This document shows, in pieces, positions 56,932-64,000 of a stretch of DNA of 64,000 nucleotides. Position 1 is the first letter of the stretch; each line of letters opens with the position of its first letter. The position numbers and the translations under genes are program-made. This DNA is from Warburgia ugandensis (taxonomy: Eukaryota > Streptophyta > Magnoliopsida > Canellales > Canellaceae): contig CP141138.1 in assembly GCA_035236585.1 (NCBI GenBank), positions 24,997,437 through 25,061,436 of the forward strand, given 5' to 3'. The notes beneath the pieces were generated by a model that saw nothing but the letters and a program-made list of their open reading frames with translations, was not told the origin of the DNA and searched no databases.

Positions 56932-56950
56932 TGACATCATTGTCGAGGAC
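56932..56950 (+). other. Primer-binding site of the plus-strand Athila element
   Basis: TGACATCATTGTCGAGGAC compares with the canonical tRNA-Asp type site TGGCGCCGTTGCCGGGGAC. All six differences are C-to-T or G-to-A transitions, as expected from decay of methylated cytosines. It lies 9 bp after the LTR end. Confidence 0.85.
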
Positions 56951-58130
56951 CCGCAAAGGAGTTTTCATAAAATTTAATAAAAAAATCCCAAAATCTAAAA
57001 AATAAAAAATGCAAAAAAATAAAATTTTTACAAATTGCATTGTTTTAGCATTTTAGGAATTTTTAAGTGCATTTTCAATTTTTTAGTGAATAATCATTAT
57101 ATTTTCTGAATTTTGGTACTTATTGCTATTTTTATTTTACAAGTAATTGGGAAAAGACGATTTCAATTAGGATAGCCAAAATTTTATTTTGAGTGAATTG
57201 TAGCAGGGACACATTATATTTTTTTTTATTTTTTATAATTTATTTTAAAAAGGTTGTAATAATACACATCAATGTTGGACTATCATAACTTGGAAGTGAA
57301 TGTAGAATATAAATGGTCTCACCCTTGTACGAGAAGATCTTATCTAGGACCTCCCTATGAACAATTCTAACTCCTTAAATTTTTTAGATTAGGATTTGAA
57401 TTATTAGAATAATTTTGCATTATTTGGTAATATAATTGCATATAGAAAGCATATTTTATAATGATTACATTTTAAGGTTTGCCTTAGTGTATTATTTTTA
57501 ATTATATTTTAGGGCACATTTATTACTTTAAGGTGATTTATATGTTGATCGAACTACTATAGAGTGTAAAAATTAATTACTAAGGGCACTCGACCCCACA
57601 AGAGTAAGAGTGAACTTAATCACCACCTCTTGGCTCACCTAGGATAATCACCACAAGCATGCCACCCAACTTCTTAAATTATTTTAATATTAATTAGAAG
57701 AGACCTATAGATGCCATCACATGCTCGTAAGACTCTCTTAAAAGGATGCAATCTATTGTCACTCTAGTGGCTTCCGGGCATTGTAGTTATAGTAGGTGTC
57801 TTAAAATCTAAGTGATTTTCTTATGCCTTTCATTGATGCCTAAATGCCTCACAACATGAGGATTGTGTTAACCACTTTGGAGCAGAACCTAACTGGTAAA
57901 TAGTAGTCAAATATGAAAGAGAGGATGATCATTAGATTAGGCTAATCTATACAAATTCAAGAAAATAAAAAAATTTCTATTAATTAGCCTTAGGGGATTG
58001 TTTAATTGGGTCCTATGTTTGTGCATCATTTTAGGCACTTAGGTTGCATCATTTTGGGTAGTTTTTTTTCTCTAAAAAAAAAAAAAAAACAAAACAAAAG
58101 ATAAGAAAAATATCTTTTGTTGTATGCACT
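56951..58130 (+). other. Athila leader between PBS and gag
   Basis: About 1.2 kb of AT-rich non-coding DNA. It matches the reverse complement of 35400-36520 in the minus-strand copy (for example TCTCACCCTTGTACGAGAAG against CTTCTCGTACAAGGGTGGGA). It ends near an A-run at 58075-58089. Confidence 0.75.
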
Positions 58131-59670
58131 TTCAGATACACGATAAAATCGAAAGGTTAGTCAAGTACGACTAAAAAGACATACAATTAGATTAGTTACC
58201 ACCAATGAATGATCAATGATCAAGGAGTAACTCATCCCTTGGTAGTATTAGAGGTGATTAAGCCCTCCACTCATCATGAATGAGGACCCATCACCTCTAA
58301 TTGACAGTGAAAATCAACCTCCGCCAAAGAGGAATAGTCATCCACACATGTAAAGAGATTGAAGAAGGAATGAAAACATAGAGTGGGGCCAATAAAGTGA
58401 CCATGGAGATAACGATGTCTATCAAAATCTTCAAGGAAGAAATTTAGAGATTACCTTCAGCCTACACACACCATTACACAGTCGTATGTCATTCTTCCTC
58501 AAAATGCTAATGCATTAGAATTAAAAATGGGAGTAATCCAATTACTTCTCAAATTCCATTGGTCAGATAGTGAAAGTCCTTACTTGCACCTTAAAGAGTT
58601 TGATGAGGTATGTAGTACCCAACTAACACAAAACATTGGTCTAGATACTATAAGGCTTAAGCTATTTCTTTCTCTTTAAAGAAGAAAGCAAAAATGTGGT
58701 CTAATGCACTATTAGCAAGTTTCATAAGGACCTAGAATGAAATGACTAGAGAATTCTTGAAAAAGTTTTTCCCTGCAAATAAAATAAATACCCTTCACTG
58801 TAAGATAGAAGGATAAAGAATCATTGTACCAATGTTGGAAAGGTTCAAAGATCTATTACTCACATGCCCACGTCAAGGCTATTAACCATGGCACATTATT
58901 AACTTCATTTATGAAAGACTTAATTCCGACATGCACCAATTTATAGAGATGATACGCAATGTAAACTTTCTAAATAAACAACCAAATGAGGTGAAAGAGT
59001 ATTGGAATGGCTAGCTAAAAGTGCACAAATCGGAGCTGACTAAGAAAGAGTAGAACATCTAAATAGGCTCGAGCCCACTACCACATCTACTAAGGGAGGC
59101 ATGTATGTCATGTTTGAAAAAGATGAACTTAATGCTAGAGTTGCATCCCTAGCTAGAAAAGTAAAAGTCATAGAAATGGGAAAGAAAATTTTGAATAAGG
59201 ATGAATAAGTGTATAGCATCTGTGAAAGTGCCACCCATCTTACTCAGGAATGTCCCACCATTCCAGCATTTCAAGAGTACTTCATGATCAAGCTAATGCA
59301 CTTAATACTTATAAAAGACCGTTCTCTCCATATTCAGAGACATATAATACCAACTGGAGAAACCACCCTAATTTTAGTTGGAGAAATGGACTCACTGCAA
59401 ATGTCTCACAACCAGGCCCATACCAGCCTCACCAACAAAACCAAGGACTTCTTTCCCTACCCTCATACCAAACTCATCAACCTCCTTCTTTTGGACTTTA
59501 CTTGCCCCACCTAAAAGGCCTATCAAGGATAATATCAATCAACTCATTTAAAACCAGGAGAGAAAAACTTCTCAATATGAAGTCCAATTAAAATAAACCA
59601 ATCAGTTTGTTAATGAAATAAAAAATATGATGAGTCAATAGATGCAGAATATGGAAAACAAAAGTTTTCA
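58131..59670 (+). pseudogene. Athila gag remnant (plus-strand copy)
   Basis: Capsid-like motifs appear across frames: a DSESPYLHLKEFDEV segment, GLDTIRLKLFLSL and ESLYQCWKGSK. The linker EHLNRLEPTTTSTKGGMYVM runs into FEKDELNARVASLARK. A zinc knuckle, CESATHLTQECP, is followed by ANALNTYKRPFSPYSETYN and WRNHPNFSWRN, both characteristic of Athila gag. Numerous stops (for example after NKDE at about 59208) break the frame. A short open stretch at 59692-59976 is the linker towards protease. Confidence 0.88.
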
Positions 59671-60129
59671 GCTCAACCACAAGCAAACCCTATGGTTGTG
59701 GATGTGGTTAGCAATAATACACCTAATGCATCATCAAGCTCTACTATGGAAGAGACTAAGGCTGTCACCATTCTTAAGAGTGGTAAAATAATTGAGAAAG
59801 ATGAGCCCCAAAAGAGCGTTAAGGTAGAAAGACCCACTGAAAGTAAAGGAAAATCTATAGAAAGGGACTCCACTCTACATCTTAAACCATGTCTTATCCC
59901 TACTTCAATCCCTCAGAGGTTGCGTCAAGTTACAAAGAGTACCACTAATGATGAAATTATGAAAATATTTAAGTAAGTCAAGATCAACTTACCGATCTTA
60001 GACACAATAAAACAAATTTCATCACATGCTAAATTTTTAAAGGATTTATGAACAATCAAAAGGTAATTAAATGTGCAAAAGAAGGCATTTGTGATTGAAC
60101 AAGTAAGTTCAATTCTTCAACACCAAACA

Positions 60130-63100
60130 CCCTAGAACTAAAAGGATCCAGGTTGCCCCACTCTCACTTGCATCATTATCAACCATGAGATTAACATAGC
60201 CTTATTAGATCTTAGATCCAGTGTTAATATGTTACCATACACAGTCTATGTTCAACTAGGACTAGGAGACCTCAAGCCAACATCCATTACACTCTAACTA
60301 GTTGATAGATCAGTGGTGATACCTAGGGGCATAATAGAGGATGTGTTAGTCTAAATAAAACAATTCTTTTTCCCAGTTGATTTCTTAGTTTTGGACACAC
60401 AACCAGTGCTGAATGAGTAGTAAGAAATTCCTGTCATCCATGGACATCCATTTTTGGCTACGTCCAATGTCTTAATAAACTATAAAAATGGTGTCATGAA
60501 GATTTCATTTAGCAATATGACACTAGAATTAAACATCTTTGATATTTGTAAGCAACTAAGAAAAATCTTAGATAAGTTGCACTATGTCAATATGATAAAT
60601 TTAGCTATGCAAGATCATTTCATAACCTCTTCCTTATTAGACCCACTTTAGGCCTATTTGACCCACTTTAATGAATTTAATGAGGACACATTGATAGAGG
60701 AAGTTAATGTCCCCTGATTCTGTGCCCCCTATGGACACCAAAAGATGGAAACCTCACTTCAAGGAACTTCCACCAAGGGAGCCCACTCTCATTCCATCCT
60801 CAGTTGAACCTCCTAGGTTAGATTTGAAACCTCTACCTTCTAAACTCAAATATGCATATTTAGGAGATAAAGAAACTTTTCTTGTTATAATTGCCTCCCA
60901 ATTGAAAAAATCCCAAGAAGAACAATTGATCAGAGCCCTTAGGGAAAATAAAAGTGCAATAGGATGGACTCTAGTGAACTTTAAAGGTATTAGCCCTTTA
61001 ATATGTACCCATCAAATCTACTTAGAGCAGAAGTCCTTAAATTGCTTGATGTGGGAATCAACTATCCCATAAGTAATATCAAATCGGTGTGTCTTACTCA
61101 AATAGTTTCAAAGAAGTCTAAAGTGACAATGATCACTAATGCCAACAATGAATTAATCCCCACTAGAGTTACTACTAGTTGCATATGTGCATTGATTATA
61201 AAATTGAATGTTGTCACTAGGAAGAACCATTTTCCTTTGTCTTTTGTTGAAAAAATGTTAGAAAGGGTTGTAGAACACCAATATTATTGTTTTCTAGATG
61301 GTTATTCAAAATATAACTAAATAGAAATTGCACCTGAGAATTAGGAAAAAACCACTTTTACATGTCCTTTTGGCACTTTTGCATATAAAAGATGCCATTT
61401 GGATTATGTAATGCTCATACCACATTTCAACGCTGCATGTTGAGCATTTTCAATAATATGGTAGAGAGAATTTTAGAGGTTTTCATGGACGACTTTTCTG
61501 TTTTTGGTTATTCCTTTGACACATGCCTTGAAAATCTAAAAACAGTCCTAAGATGTTGTAAAGAAAAGAACTTATTGCTTAATTGGGAGAAAATGTCATT
61601 TCATGATTCTGAAGGGAATTGTCCTTGGCCACATAGTGTCATCCAAAGGTATAGAGGTAGATAGAGCCAAAGTTAACCTAAGTACTAATCTACACATCCC
61701 AAAATCTATTAGGGACATTTTCTCTTTCCTCGGTCATGAGGGATTCTATAGGAGATTTATTATCTAATTTAGTGCTATATCCAGACTATTATGTCACCTC
61801 CTTACAGAGGATACTCCTTTTGAGTGAAGTGATGATTGTTAGAAAGCTTTTATAAAGTTGAAAGACAAGTTAACCACTGCACCTATTATACAGCAACTTG
61901 ATGGGAGCCTACCCTTTGAAATCATGTGCATAGTTAGTGATTATGCTATAGGAGTTGTACTAGGATAGAGAAAAACCCATATGTCATCTACTATGCAAGT
62001 AAGACCCTAAATAGCACATAAATAAATTATTCCATTATGGAGAAACAACTCTTAATAGTTGTCTTCTCATTGGATAATTTCAAGTCTTAGTTGGATCTAA
62101 AATAGTCATCTTCACTAAACATTTGGCACTCAAGTATCTTCTTTCCAAGAAAGATGCTAAGCCTAGACTAATCAAATGGATTGTTTTTCTCCAAGAGTTT
62201 GACATTGAGTGGAAGACAAAAAAAGAGTAGAGAATGTTATAGCTACCCACTTGTCTTGCTTAGTCCTAACAGAACCTTTGGATAAGTTGCCAATTAAGAA
62301 TACTTTCCCTAACAAGCAACGTTTTCATGTCTCCCATCCTCCCTGTTTGTTGATATTGCAAATTATTTAGTCACAAGGAAGATTCCTAAACATTGGAACA
62401 AATTAGAAAAGCAAAAAAAATTTCCAATGTTAAGCACTACTTCTAGGATGATCCATGTCTGTTTAAGTACTGCCCAGATCATATAATTAGGAGATATGTC
62501 CCTGACTTAGAGCAACAAAGTGTCATCTCCTTTTGTCATTTAGAAGCATGTGGTGGACATTTTTCTACATAGAAAACTACCGCAAAGATTTTATAGTGTG
62601 GTTTCTACTAGCCATCATTGTTTAAAGACACAAATATGTTCTATAAATCTTATGAGCACTATCAAAATTTGGGAGGAATAACCAGTAGCAATATGATACC
62701 TCTCAACCCTATCCTTATCATCGAAGTTTTTCATTACTGGGGCATTAATTTCATGCAGTCGTTCCCACCTTCTTTTGGCTACATTTATATCTTATTGGCT
62801 GTAAATTATGTATTCAAATGGATTGAGGCTATCCTATGAAGGCATAATCATCATAAAATAATTGTTAAATTCTTAAAAGAAAATATATATTTTTAGATTT
62901 GGGACCCCTCGAGCCATTATAATGATAGCAGGACTGACTGATGTGCTATGGGCTTACAGGATTGCACATCAAACCCGATTGGTATGTCTCCCTATCATAT
63001 TGTATAAGGTAAAGCTTGTCATTTGCCTATGGAATTGAAGCATAGAGCTTACTGGGCAATAAAGACCTTTAATTTCAAAATGAATAATTAGAAAACTCTA

Positions 63101-63460
63101 GCTCAATGAGGTGGAGGAGATTAGGCAAGAAGCATATGAGAATAATAGGACATATAAAGAAAAGATGAAAGTTTTTCATGATAAAAACATAATGAGAAAA
63201 TCTTTCACTCCAAACTAGAAGGTTTTGCTTTACAATTCTAAGCTCTACTTATTTGCATGTAAGGTTAAATCTTGATGGATCGATCCATATAAAGTTAAAG
63301 AAGATTTTTCATATGGGGTCATCGAGATTGAGGATGCTAGGATTAGCCATACTTTAAAGTGAATGGTAAATGTTTACAACCCTTCATAGAATATGAGTAT
63401 CCAGAAGTTGAGTCCACAACTCTTGAGGATCCTATTTATCAAGATTAAGAGGATTTGATC
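60130..63460 (+). pseudogene. Athila pol remnant (PR, RT, RNase H, integrase)
   Basis: Protease at about 60200-60480 shows LRSSVNMLPYTVYVQLGLGD-like residues, IPRGIIEDVLV and HGHPFLATSNVLI. RT at about 60840-61660 shows YAYLGDKETFLVIIASQLKK, NKSAIGWTLVNFKGISPLIC, KNHFPLSFVEKMLERV and YYCFLDGYSKYN, then MPFGLCNAHTTFQRCMLSI and the intact catalytic VFMDDFSVFG. RNase H at 61680-62250 has many stops. Integrase begins at about 62440; FGYIYILLAVNYVFKWIEAI is legible, but the segment from SDGG to before DALWAY is missing at about 62930. The C-terminus (LNEVEEIRQEAYENNRTYKE, KVLLYNSKLYLF) runs to about 63400. RT is the best preserved part. The polyprotein is broken throughout. Confidence 0.92.
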
Positions 63461-64000
63461 TCTCTATGCCATATTTTATATTTTTTTTGTTGTTTTTTGC
63501 ATCACCCATATTCATTTTAGATCTTCTTTTTAAACATTAAGGACAATGTTTCTTTTAAGTTGGGGAGTGCAGAATTCTAACAAATTCTAGCTTTTTTTTA
63601 GTTTTTTCTCAATTTCAAAAAAAAATAAAAAAAAATTTTAAAAACAAAATTTAGGTCAATTCCTACACTATGATGAGAATTGAATTTTTTGAAATATAGT
63701 CTAGATAACTTTAGCTTATTAATGGAATTATACATGATTAATTCATCATTTCACTCATTTTCTAAAGTATTCCATGAAAGCTAAGTCTTAGATCGCATTT
63801 GTACATGCAGTTGCATATACATAGTCTAAATTGATAAGTAATTACAACTTAGAAATTGTCAAGAAATTTAGCGAAGACTTATAACCTAAGTGAGTTTTAG
63901 GGTCATTCATTCTTTTTAAAAGGTTATAAATGTTTTTAATTTTCTTTAGCGTGCTTAAATTAAAATTTGATCCTATCAAGTTTTAAATTTGGCTAATTAC
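63461..64000 (+). other. Athila 3' non-coding region (3' LTR beyond the window)
   Basis: After integrase comes AACATTAAGGACAATGTTTC and TTTTAAGTTGGGGAGTG, the usual segment after pol in Athila/Tat elements. AT-rich DNA then runs to the window edge without a recognisable polypurine tract plus LTR start. In the minus-strand copy the equivalent region is about 480 bp long, so the 3' LTR should start close to or just beyond 64000. Confidence 0.65.

Overview
The window looks like repeat-rich nuclear DNA of a flowering plant. It has GT-AG introns, one host gene of a plant-specific formin class, an Au-type SINE, and LTR retrotransposons, LINEs and Mutator-like elements of plant families. I see no CRISPR array, operon, tRNA or rRNA gene and no sign of bacterial or organellar DNA. 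I cannot name the species.

Layout. Positions 1-5350 hold the 3' end of a class II formin gene on the + strand: five exons encode the C-terminal FH2 domain, and an Au-type SINE sits in the last coding intron. Everything after about 5.5 kb is repeat DNA. In order: a Mutator-like TIR element (5548-6835, imperfect 9-bp TSD); a decayed Ty3/gypsy chromovirus (8652-12700); a long solo-type LTR on the minus strand (12827-15542); a 5'-truncated L1 LINE on the minus strand (15571-19080); a SIRE-like Ty1/copia LTR with a 590-bp internal tandem duplication plus a gag remnant (19088-21545); a GC-rich purine-strand island of unknown origin (21546-22579); and a second Mutator-like TIR element with a perfect 9-bp TSD (24661-25700).

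The centre (25868-42665) is a nested stack. A minus-strand Athila-type Ty3/gypsy element keeps both LTRs, its PBS, gag remnants and part of integrase. Three solo LTRs sit inside it: one Athila LTR (29329-31133, TSD GTTGG) and two long LTRs of another family (31280-34260, TSD TGAGT/TGAAT; 37525-42149, TSD GCTGA). The host sequence can be read across all three insertions.

The right side holds an almost full-length RTE-clade LINE (44007-47429) with a 16-bp TSD, another long solo LTR (48181-50814, perfect TSD GAGTT), a truncated member of that family ending at 54609, and a plus-strand Athila element (about 55440 to beyond the window end) with 5' LTR, PBS, gag, protease, RT, RNase H and integrase in order.

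All transposon reading frames I found are broken by stops, frameshifts or deletions, so none should encode a working polyprotein. The formin exons are the only reading frame that looks selected. I did not find a clearly new biological system. The most informative signals are the nested insertion order, the long-LTR family with a CpG-rich leader and a conserved terminal hairpin, and the unexplained GC-rich island.
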